Below are positions 30,592-37,841 of a DNA stretch of 39,915 nucleotides, in pieces (positions within the stretch are counted from its first letter, which is position 1; each line of letters opens with the position of its first letter). The stretch covers positions 1-39,915 of the forward strand of contig JAEDFM010000020.1 of assembly GCA_016292805.1 (NCBI GenBank), given 5' to 3'. Both the position numbers and the translations under genes were made by a program. The notes under the pieces are model-generated. The model did no database searches, was not told the origin of the DNA, and saw only the letters and a program-made list of their open reading frames with translations. This stretch comes from Treponema sp. GTDB lineage: Bacteria > Spirochaetota > Spirochaetia > Treponematales > Treponemataceae.

Positions 30592-32967
30592 ATGGACGCA
30601 TCAAAATCTCTAATTGTTGTTTACGATGTTGTAACTAAATCTTTTATGTTCCCAGAAGATATTCTTCCCGAGGATAAATTTCTTTTTGAATGTCATATAG
30701 ATCAGATAAAAGAAGATCTTGAAGTATATTCTAAATATAAAGCTCCTATAGCTTATTTTCTTGAAGTTGCTTCAGATGATATTAAAGATAAAATAAAAAA
30801 CTTTATTATTGGATTTGTTAGTGCAGAACCCTGGCGAAAAATTAATATTGTTGTTACTGATATTTCGGTTCAAAAGGCTTCTACCCGTGAGATGCGTTAT
30901 TTGATGGATTTTGATTCATTAACAGGTTTGTATAATAGAGATTCCTTTACCCGTCGTGTAGATATTACTCTTCTTTCTAATAAAGAGAAAAAAGAAGATG
31001 GTAAATATGCTTTAGTTTACCTGGATGTAGTACAGTTTAAAGCCGTAAATGAAATTTTTGGACAGATGACTGCAGATTCTGTTTTACAACACATTTCTAC
31101 TTCTATCAAAAATCTTGTAAGTGACAGAGGATTTGGCTGTCGTATTGGTTCTGATAGATTCTGCTTGTTTGTAGAAAGTTATGGTCAGGCTTTGGAACAA
31201 AGTCTTCAGATTTTGCTGGAACAGGTTGCAAATTACATGAGCACATACAGAATTATCTGTAATATTGGTGTTTATGTAACTTGTAAAGAAGAGCTTACAG
31301 CTCAAGAAATGGTGGGCCGTGCAATTCTTGCTCAGAATGTTGTAAAAGGTAATGTTAAGGAAAAAATAAATTATTACCGTGACGAAATGCGTAAAGATAT
31401 GCTTACAGAGCAGGAAATTACTGGCCTTATGAATAATGCTCTAAAGAAGGGTGAGTTTGTGGTTTATTATCAACCACAATATGATCATTCAACTAAAAAA
31501 TTGATAGGTGCAGAAGCTCTTGTAAGATGGTTTCATCCAGAAAAAGGAATGATGAGTCCTGCAACTTTTATTCCAATTTTTGAAAATAATGGTTTTATTA
31601 CAAATCTTGACTTGTATGTTTTTGATAATGTTTGTGGATTTATTGAAAAGAAACTAAAAGAAAATGTTGATATAGTTCCAATTTCTTCTAATTTTTCTCG
31701 TTACGATTTATTTGATCCTGATTTTATTTTTAGGCTTGAGCATATTAGAAAACGCCACAAGGTTGATGCAAAATATCTGCGCATTGAAATAACTGAATCG
31801 GCATTTGTTGGAGATAGTAATTACATAAATTCCCTAATCAGTAAGCTTCATAATTATGGGTATGTAGTAGAAATGGATGATTTTGGTAGCGGTTATTCAT
31901 CTTTAAATACATTAAAAGATATTGATTTTGACATCATTAAACTTGATATGAAGTTTCTTCAGGAAGAAATTAATACCAGCCGTGGTGGGGCAATTCTTAG
32001 CTCTGTAGTAAAAATGGCTAACAGGTTGAATCTTCCAATTATTGCAGAAGGTGTTGAAACCCAGGAGCAGGCCGATTTCTTAAAGAGTATTGGAAGTGAT
32101 TATATTCAGGGATATTTCTATTCTCGTCCATTACCTGAAAGTGATTTTGAAAAGCTTCTTTGTTCTAAACAGTTAGGTTCTATGAGTATGCGTCAGATTC
32201 TTTTTGACTCTATATCCGATGGTGTCTGGAATCCTGCATCTCTTGATTCATTGATTTTTAATTCTTATGTAGGACCTGCTGCTATTTTTGAGTATTCTAA
32301 TGGAAAAATTGAATACAGTCGTATCAATAAAAAATATCTTGAAGAAATTGGAATGAGAGAAAGTGAGCGGGAAATTCTGTTGCACCAGAATCCTCTTGAT
32401 ACATTAAGACCAGATGATAAAAAGAAATTTATACAGACTATTGAAAATATTATTTATGATGGACAAGAACGAAGAATAGAAACCTGGCGTAAGGTAACTT
32501 CAAAATCTTGTGGAACAGCAACTCTGTGTATTCGTTCTGAATTACAGCTTTTGAAAAAAAGAAAGGATTTCTGTCTTTTGTTTGCAAATATCAGAAATAT
32601 TACAACAGACCGATATACTCAGCTGGATCCTTGCGTTTTAGATGAAGCAGAAACTTATCATTGGGAATATGTGGTTGATACTAAAGAAATGTTCCCTTGT
32701 AAACGCTGTATGCAGGATTTAAGCCTTCCAGACCGCCTGGAAAACTATCCGGAGCCATTGATTGAAAACGGATTCTTCCCAAGTGAAATTGCAGACCAAT
32801 ATAGAAATATGATGAAAGAAATTGATGCTGGAAAAGTCAGTCACCTGGAGTGCGTTTTACCATTAACTCAGGACAGAGTTCCATACATGGTAAAATACGA
32901 TGTAGAATTTAACAGTTTAGGCAGACCAGTAAAAGCTTACGGATCTGCCTCACTTCATAAAGAATAG
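30592..32967 (+). CDS. Degenerate-GGDEF/EAL phosphodiesterase with C-terminal PAS-like region
   Basis: A 791-aa predicted cytoplasmic c-di-GMP phosphodiesterase. The N-terminal ~110 aa look PAS-like. The GGDEF domain (about 115-265) is degenerate: GSDRF at 186-190 replaces GGDEF, so it should not make c-di-GMP but may bind GTP as a regulator. The EAL domain (about 280-530) keeps E308-A-L, SSNFSRYD, RIEITESAF, DDFGSGYSSL, IKLDMKFL, EGVETQEQADFL and QGYFYSRPL, the residues needed for metal binding and hydrolysis. A PAS-like region follows (about 545-650), then a C-terminal extension with a Cys pair in CKRC. GAGG precedes the ATG. Only 17 bp separate it from the upstream cyclase, so synthesis and breakdown are probably co-expressed. 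Confidence 0.93.
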   Translation: MDASKSLIVVYDVVTKSFMFPEDILPEDKFLFECHIDQIKEDLEVYSKYKAPIAYFLEVASDDIKDKIKNFIIGFVSAEPWRKINIVVTDISVQKASTREMRYLMDFDSLTGLYNRDSFTRRVDITLLSNKEKKEDGKYALVYLDVVQFKAVNEIFGQMTADSVLQHISTSIKNLVSDRGFGCRIGSDRFCLFVESYGQALEQSLQILLEQVANYMSTYRIICNIGVYVTCKEELTAQEMVGRAILAQNVVKGNVKEKINYYRDEMRKDMLTEQEITGLMNNALKKGEFVVYYQPQYDHSTKKLIGAEALVRWFHPEKGMMSPATFIPIFENNGFITNLDLYVFDNVCGFIEKKLKENVDIVPISSNFSRYDLFDPDFIFRLEHIRKRHKVDAKYLRIEITESAFVGDSNYINSLISKLHNYGYVVEMDDFGSGYSSLNTLKDIDFDIIKLDMKFLQEEINTSRGGAILSSVVKMANRLNLPIIAEGVETQEQADFLKSIGSDYIQGYFYSRPLPESDFEKLLCSKQLGSMSMRQILFDSISDGVWNPASLDSLIFNSYVGPAAIFEYSNGKIEYSRINKKYLEEIGMRESEREILLHQNPLDTLRPDDKKKFIQTIENIIYDGQERRIETWRKVTSKSCGTATLCIRSELQLLKKRKDFCLLFANIRNITTDRYTQLDPCVLDEAETYHWEYVVDTKEMFPCKRCMQDLSLPDRLENYPEPLIENGFFPSEIADQYRNMMKEIDAGKVSHLECVLPLTQDRVPYMVKYDVEFNSLGRPVKAYGSASLHKE

Positions 32968-32976
32968 TTCTAAAAC

Positions 32977-34938
32977 CTATTTCGCACTTTTCTTATAGCT
33001 GGCGCGAATTGCTTCGGCAAAAAGTTTATTCTGGTCTGTGCGTTCTGTAACAGAGAACTGTGGTTTGCCATCAGTTTCAGATACGCGGTAAATGTGCATT
33101 GGATCTGTGCCATAGGCAGGACTATCTGGATTGTTCAGGTACCAGTCTAAAACAGCTATAAAACAGAGTGTGTATTTAAGCAGGTTTGCGTTAGTAGCAG
33201 AAGTGTTTGCAGTTTTGTTCTGTGCTCCTAAAAGTACATCAAGTCGCTTAGAAACTTCATTTGTAATATCAAACTTATAATGTTCCCATGGGTTTTCAAG
33301 TAATTTAACCATACCTTTTGTTTTTGCAGCAGCATCACATTCATTTACTGCAAGTGTAAGATACTTGCGGGCATAGTCTGTTCTATGGAATAAAGGACGA
33401 TATTTGCTTTCATCTGCAGGATGTTCCAAAAGCAGCTGGTCAAATTTAAAGTTTGGAAGATAGTGATATGTTGTCTGCCATAGTAATGATGTAATTGTTT
33501 TTTTACCAATGTGAGACTTATCAAAATCTGGCTGAGAATAAATATTATTTACTAAATCCTGCAAAGGTGAGCAGTATAAGCGGCCAAATGTGTCTTCGCG
33601 GTATGCAGACCATTCGTCAATAATAGACTGTATGCTGTCCGAACCCTTTTTTTGTGCATCAATTTCAACAAATCTGATGTTTCTGCAGCCCTGTAAACAG
33701 TCTTCAATAATTCTGTGTAAAACTGTAATAGTCTGAACAGGATTGTCTGGAGAAAGTACATTGAATCCGTCTTCAAATTTATAGATTGGCTGGAAATATG
33801 GATATAAATCTGGATGTTCATCAAGTTTATCAAAGCCAGCGTCTGGGAAAAGCTGTGTAAGAAGCTTTAATCCAGTGATTACAGATGAATCCTTAATACC
33901 TTTCTGTGGAGGTGCTGCTTTTGGTTTCTTTTCTTCTGGTGCAGATGGCTTTTCCTTATCTGGAAGAAGAAGGTCAAATTTGTGAAGACCTACGAACTTA
34001 AGAATATCCCCAACCTTTGTGTTAAAGAAAGTAGGGTATGGTTCAAAAGTGTCTGAACACATACGCATTAAGAGAGGATAGTTCTTTTTGATGATTTCTG
34101 TATCAATAAAGAGCCATTCTGTAATTGCCTGTTTTGCAAAGCCTGAAAGTTTTTCTTTTGGAGCATCTGGATATGCTTCTTCATCATTGTAAATTTCTTT
34201 TATAAGCTTTGGAATTTTGTTACTGCCAAAATAATAAACCCCAATAATAGGTTTATAAATTGCACGAATATATGGAATAAGGTCTGCAACAAGCATGGGA
34301 GCTGGTGCACTTTGTAAATTAATATGTTCAACTTTGATTGACTGCATTGACCAGCCGGCAATTGTTCTTAAAAACTTAAATTTAGCTTCTGGGCCATTTG
34401 CAATTTTTGCTTTGTAAGTTGCAGGTGCAATCTGAATGAGTGTTTTTACAACAGTAACAAAAGCTTCCATATGTTCCATTTGCTGTTTCATGGAATATGT
34501 ATAAAAATCAAGATTGATTCTTTCTGTACCGTTTTTCTGGAAAGAGCGGATAAAGTTGAAAAGTCCATAGTTAGGTTTGATTTTATACTCAGGAGCCATC
34601 ATAAGTTTATCAATGGCTGCAGCTGCTTTTTTAGAAATATTAGGAAGCTGTTCCCGTTTATATTTTCCTGAGCGTGGTGCAATACCTGCGTTAGATGAAT
34701 TTGAAGCAGAACCAGATGAAGAAGATGTTGTGTTTCTCATAATACGTCCATTTTTGTTAGAGTTTGAATTTCCAGAACCTGAGCCAGTGTTGTTAGAAGA
34801 TCTTTCATACATGATTTCTCCGCCAAGTTTTTTTGCCATGTCTGCAGCTTCTACATCTGAAAGATCACCAATGTTTTTTCTGGTATTATCCAGAGTTCCT
34901 GGTGCCCAATCGGCTGTTTTTATTGTCTCGTCGCTCAT
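32977..34938 (-). CDS. Unrecognised 653-aa cytoplasmic protein
   Basis: I do not recognise this family. No signal peptide or membrane helix is visible. Residues about 45-90 are a low-complexity Ser/Asn/Gly-rich stretch (SSNNTGSGSGNSNSNKNG, then SSSSGSASNSSN). The rest appears globular and mainly helical, split by a Lys/Pro/Glu-rich linker near 330-350 (KPSAPEEKKPKAAPPQK). A Leu/Phe-rich second half has repeated Tyr/Phe-Lys-Phe-Asp patterns. The start follows AGGAG with good spacing. It lies 23 bp after the DUF2804 gene on the same strand, so they are probably an operon. It ends 9 bp from the convergent EAL gene with no terminator between. It may be a spirochaete-restricted protein, by analogy with other large treponemal hypotheticals. 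Confidence 0.85.
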   Translation of the reverse strand: MSDETIKTADWAPGTLDNTRKNIGDLSDVEAADMAKKLGGEIMYERSSNNTGSGSGNSNSNKNGRIMRNTTSSSSGSASNSSNAGIAPRSGKYKREQLPNISKKAAAAIDKLMMAPEYKIKPNYGLFNFIRSFQKNGTERINLDFYTYSMKQQMEHMEAFVTVVKTLIQIAPATYKAKIANGPEAKFKFLRTIAGWSMQSIKVEHINLQSAPAPMLVADLIPYIRAIYKPIIGVYYFGSNKIPKLIKEIYNDEEAYPDAPKEKLSGFAKQAITEWLFIDTEIIKKNYPLLMRMCSDTFEPYPTFFNTKVGDILKFVGLHKFDLLLPDKEKPSAPEEKKPKAAPPQKGIKDSSVITGLKLLTQLFPDAGFDKLDEHPDLYPYFQPIYKFEDGFNVLSPDNPVQTITVLHRIIEDCLQGCRNIRFVEIDAQKKGSDSIQSIIDEWSAYREDTFGRLYCSPLQDLVNNIYSQPDFDKSHIGKKTITSLLWQTTYHYLPNFKFDQLLLEHPADESKYRPLFHRTDYARKYLTLAVNECDAAAKTKGMVKLLENPWEHYKFDITNEVSKRLDVLLGAQNKTANTSATNANLLKYTLCFIAVLDWYLNNPDSPAYGTDPMHIYRVSETDGKPQFSVTERTDQNKLFAEAIRASYKKSAK

Positions 34939-34961
34939 TAACTATTCACTCCTGACATTTA

Positions 34962-36014
34962 TTACATACGCAATTTGCTACTATTCATTATACCCCGAAC
35001 TCCCTTAAAAGAAAGTTTTTCTCCTTCTTTTGTAAGCAAAGTTCCTTCAAATGTTCCATATATAGTAGTTGAAGTTCTTCTGATTGCAATTATATTTATG
35101 GTCCTGTCATCTTTGGAAAGTGGGCTAAAGGTTAAATCTACCATTCCTTCTGTATCCTGGATAATCCATGTGTCTGATTTACCAAAAGGATGTGTAATGT
35201 ATACAGGTGGAAGAGCTGTCTGCTGGCCATCGACTGTAAGAATATTTTCATTGTACGAATCAGCATTTGCCGCATCCATATTTGAAGTTTTAAGATGGAA
35301 AATTATATCCCTGCCTTTAACAGTTCCTAATCCTACACAGAATTTTGCTCTTGAACGGAATTTGTAGTAGCAGCGGTTTATAATCATTGCTGCCAGACCG
35401 TTGGAATCCTGAGCACTCTGTCCATTCAGTTCAATTTTGCCCCTGATAGACATACTGTTGAACCAGGTAGCTGAACATCGTGAACTTGCAGGTGAAGGAT
35501 TTACAAACATAGCATCAGTATGATTTTTATCATTCATCATGGCCATGCAAAAACCTTCTGCAAAAGGTCGTGCTTTATCACCTTTTACACGGAACATAAA
35601 TGCTGTGTGCTTGTGATTACGCCCCCAGCTTATTTTTATATGACGGTTTTTATTGTAACTGGCACAGCGGGCTTTGGATGTATTGTTTGGTACAAAACGG
35701 CGTGGATTTGCCATAAAAGTATGGTATACATATTTTACGCCAGTCTGTTTATTCCAGAAGATTAATTGACCTAAGCCAAATGCTTTAAAATCATAGAACT
35801 CTGTCATTCCAATATAATCTTCTAAAGAGAAAACATAATTCAAAGTACTTTTAATTCTAACTCGCGAAAGCAGAGAAGGTAGTGGAATGCCGGCATAAGG
35901 AGCTCTCATTCCTCGGATATCTATTATTGGAGAAACACCACTATAAGTTCCAAAGGCTGCTTTGCCATTGGTAACAATATGTTCAGGTGCCTGCTCAAAA
36001 TTTCTGTTATACAT
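34962..36014 (-). CDS. DUF2804-family protein
   Basis: This 350-aa protein resembles DUF2804, a beta-rich family of unknown function found in treponemes and other bacteria. Visible features are an N-terminal region with GMRAPYAGIPLPS, SLEDYIGMTEFYDF, AFGLGQLIFWNKQTGVKYVYHTFM, and a second half with many paired beta strands ending in LTKEGEKLSFKGVRGIMN. There is no signal peptide or membrane segment. The start has no Shine-Dalgarno. A TATAAT ends six bases upstream within a 16-bp palindrome, implying a leaderless transcript. The unrecognised 653-aa gene follows 23 bp downstream and probably shares the transcript. The family assignment is from memory of sequence patterns and is moderately secure. 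Confidence 0.8.
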   Translation of the reverse strand: MYNRNFEQAPEHIVTNGKAAFGTYSGVSPIIDIRGMRAPYAGIPLPSLLSRVRIKSTLNYVFSLEDYIGMTEFYDFKAFGLGQLIFWNKQTGVKYVYHTFMANPRRFVPNNTSKARCASYNKNRHIKISWGRNHKHTAFMFRVKGDKARPFAEGFCMAMMNDKNHTDAMFVNPSPASSRCSATWFNSMSIRGKIELNGQSAQDSNGLAAMIINRCYYKFRSRAKFCVGLGTVKGRDIIFHLKTSNMDAANADSYNENILTVDGQQTALPPVYITHPFGKSDTWIIQDTEGMVDLTFSPLSKDDRTINIIAIRRTSTTIYGTFEGTLLTKEGEKLSFKGVRGIMNSSKLRM

Positions 36015-36016
36015 AC

Positions 36017-36032
36017 TTCTATTATAATAGAA
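36017..36032 (-). promoter_or_regulatory. Palindromic -10 region of the DUF2804 gene
   Basis: TTCTATTATAATAGAA is a perfect 16-bp palindrome containing TATAAT. On the minus strand a TAGACT lies 18 bp upstream as a possible -35. The -10 ends six bases before the ATG at 36014, so RNA would begin at the start codon. The symmetry could be an operator that blocks the -10, and the same TATAAT also reads on the plus strand. Confidence 0.5.
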
Positions 36033-36078
36033 ATAAAGTTAATAAGTCTATTAAAGAAATATGAAGTAAAAAAAAGGT

Positions 36079-36105
36079 TTGATTTATAGAAATAGAGGTT
36101 ATAAT
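36079..36105 (+). promoter_or_regulatory. Possible promoter of the beta-CASP gene
   Basis: TATAAT (36100-36105) has TTGATT (36079-36084) at a short 15-bp spacing. Predicted initiation near 36112 gives a leader of about 37 nt containing GGAGG. The -10 is convincing; the -35 is not. Confidence 0.4.
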
Positions 36106-36148
36106 TGTCTTATCATAGTTTTACATTTTTTTAAGTGGAGGAGCATTT

Positions 36149-37573
36149 ATGGGTATTACAGCATTTTCATTAGGCGCCGCAGGAGAAGTAACTGGTTCAA
36201 AACATGTGTTTGAAGTTAATGGTCGCTACTATATGGTTGATTGTGGTTCATTTCAGGGGAAACGCAAGGAGTCTGACGAAAAGAATAGAAATTTTGATTT
36301 TGATATGGAAAAACTGGAAGCCGTAATGCTTACTCATGGGCATTTGGATCACTGTGGATTATTACCGGTTTTAACCAGAAAAGGGTATAAAGGGAATATT
36401 TATGCAACACCTGCAACCCGAGATATTGCAAATCTTGTAATGATGGATTCTGCCCGTATTCAGGCACATGACTATGAATTCCTCTCAAAACAGGCCGCAA
36501 AAAAAGGGGAGAAGTTTACCTGGAAGCCATTATATGATGAAGGTGATTGTATAGAAACTGCAAATCAGATTGTATCCGTTTCTTATAATAGAAAAATGTT
36601 TATTTCTCCAGATGTTCAGCTGGAATTTTTTGATGCAGGTCATATTCTTGGGTCTTCCTTTGTAAATGTAACAGTCAATCCTAATCCAAGAGAGCCTGAA
36701 AAAGAAACCCGCATTCTTTTTACAGGTGATATCGGTCGTAAATGTAAGCCAATCATTCGTAATCCTGCAACAGATATGCCTGCTCCTGATTATATTTATC
36801 TTGAATCAACTTACGGAAATAAACTTCACGATAATCATGCTCAGTCTATGAAGGATCTGGAACGCATTGTACGGGATGCCTGTGCTAAAAAAGGTAAGAT
36901 TATTATTCCTTCATTTGCCATAGAACGAGCTCAGGAACTGGTATTTTATTTACATCTTCTTACAGATCAGAAAAAGATTCCTGTGGTACCAATTTATGTG
37001 GACTCACCAATGGCAAGTAATGCAACTTCAGTTTTCCGTGTGCATCCTGAATGTTATGATGAATCGGTAAATGAAGCCTTCCTTAAGCATCATAAGAATC
37101 CTTTTGGATTTAATTCCCTTACATTTACAACAAGTGTAGAAGATTCAAAGGAATTAAATAAAAAAGAAGGACCAATGATTATTATTTCTGCAGATGGTAT
37201 GTGCGAAGCCGGTCGTGTTCTTTATCATCTTGCTAATGAAATCAGTAATCCTAAAAACACAGTAATGATTGTTGGTTATATGGCAGAAAACACTTTAGGA
37301 CGTCGTATTTTTGAAGGTCAGAAAGAAGTTACAATTCTTGGTGATAGATACAAGGTAGAAGCTAAGATAGAACGATGTAACGGCTTTAGCGCTCATGCAG
37401 ATTATAATGAAATGATTGAATGGCTCAAAGAAATTGATACCAGCAGATTAAAGAAAATATTCCTTGTACACGGTGAAAAAGATCAGCAGGAAGGTTTTAA
37501 AAAGCATTTGGCAGAAGCCGGATTTAATGATGTAGAAATCGTAGCTGGCGATAAGGAATATAAACTGCAATAA
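36149..37573 (+). CDS. Metallo-beta-lactamase/beta-CASP ribonuclease-like protein
   Basis: This 474-aa cytoplasmic protein has the MBL fold with beta-CASP and RMMBL domains, the architecture of CPSF73-like RNA endo/exonucleases. Zinc-binding motifs are THGHLDHCG (motif 2), DAGHILGSS, and TGDIGR (motif 4, Asp). The beta-CASP motifs are IESTYGN-like LESTYGN, IIPSFAIERAQEL, YVDSPMA and IIISADGMCEAGR. The C-terminal RMMBL region has GFSAHADYNEM and LVHGEKDQ. It is shorter than RNase J and lacks its C-terminal domain, so it fits the YSH1-like (COG1236) group. A GGAGG precedes the ATG. The specific RNA targets are not known, and processing or turnover is inferred from the family. Confidence 0.94.
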   Translation: MGITAFSLGAAGEVTGSKHVFEVNGRYYMVDCGSFQGKRKESDEKNRNFDFDMEKLEAVMLTHGHLDHCGLLPVLTRKGYKGNIYATPATRDIANLVMMDSARIQAHDYEFLSKQAAKKGEKFTWKPLYDEGDCIETANQIVSVSYNRKMFISPDVQLEFFDAGHILGSSFVNVTVNPNPREPEKETRILFTGDIGRKCKPIIRNPATDMPAPDYIYLESTYGNKLHDNHAQSMKDLERIVRDACAKKGKIIIPSFAIERAQELVFYLHLLTDQKKIPVVPIYVDSPMASNATSVFRVHPECYDESVNEAFLKHHKNPFGFNSLTFTTSVEDSKELNKKEGPMIIISADGMCEAGRVLYHLANEISNPKNTVMIVGYMAENTLGRRIFEGQKEVTILGDRYKVEAKIERCNGFSAHADYNEMIEWLKEIDTSRLKKIFLVHGEKDQQEGFKKHLAEAGFNDVEIVAGDKEYKLQ

Positions 37574-37625
37574 GTGTAATTATTTTAACGAAATTCTATT
37601 GATTTTTTACTTATTTGTAATTATT

Positions 37626-37665
37626 ATAATATTGTAATGATTACAAATATATAAAATCATTACAT
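37626..37665 (+). promoter_or_regulatory. pflB upstream promoter and TTGTAATGATTACAA operator
   Basis: A -10-like TATAAT (37626-37631) is followed at the predicted start by the perfect 15-bp palindrome TTGTAATGATTACAA (37633-37647), a 7-1-7 layout like boxes of the Fur/PerR/Zur family. The arm TGTAATGATT (37634-37643) is matched again by AATCATTACA (37656-37665), giving a third half-site. Additional TGTAAT copies occur at 37575 and 37616. The clustering supports a real regulator site upstream of pflB. The identity of the regulator is inference. Confidence 0.55.
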
Positions 37666-37728
37666 GGATAGTGGGTTAGAGTGAAATTCTTCTTGAAGAA
37701 AGAACTTCAATTCATTATTATAAAAATC

Positions 37729-37782
37729 TCCAATGGGAAAGTTTTTCCCGCTTCTTTTAAGTTTTCTTAAAGGAAAATTGGA
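37729..37782 (+). other. Potential three-way-junction RNA in the pflB leader
   Basis: TCCAAT (37729-37734) can pair with ATTGGA (37777-37782), enclosing two hairpins: GGGAAA-GTT-TTTCCC (37735-37749), and an 8-bp stem pairing CTTTTAAG (37754-37761) with CTTAAAGG (37766-37773) over a TTTT loop. Another hairpin, TTGAAG...CTTCAA, lies just upstream near 37693-37710. A second TATAAT at 37791-37796 follows the structure, so it would be in RNA only if transcription starts at the distal promoter. The pairing is read by eye and AT-rich. Confidence 0.35.
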
Positions 37783-37841
37783 CAAATATATATAATCCGA
37801 AGGGAATGAAAATGAGTACCCTTTGGAAAGAAGGTATTTTT

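Noticed and set aside
37812..37841. Upstream in-frame ATG of pflB
   Set aside because: The ten extra residues do not match the PFL N-terminus, and ATG 37842 is preceded by GAAGG at good spacing.
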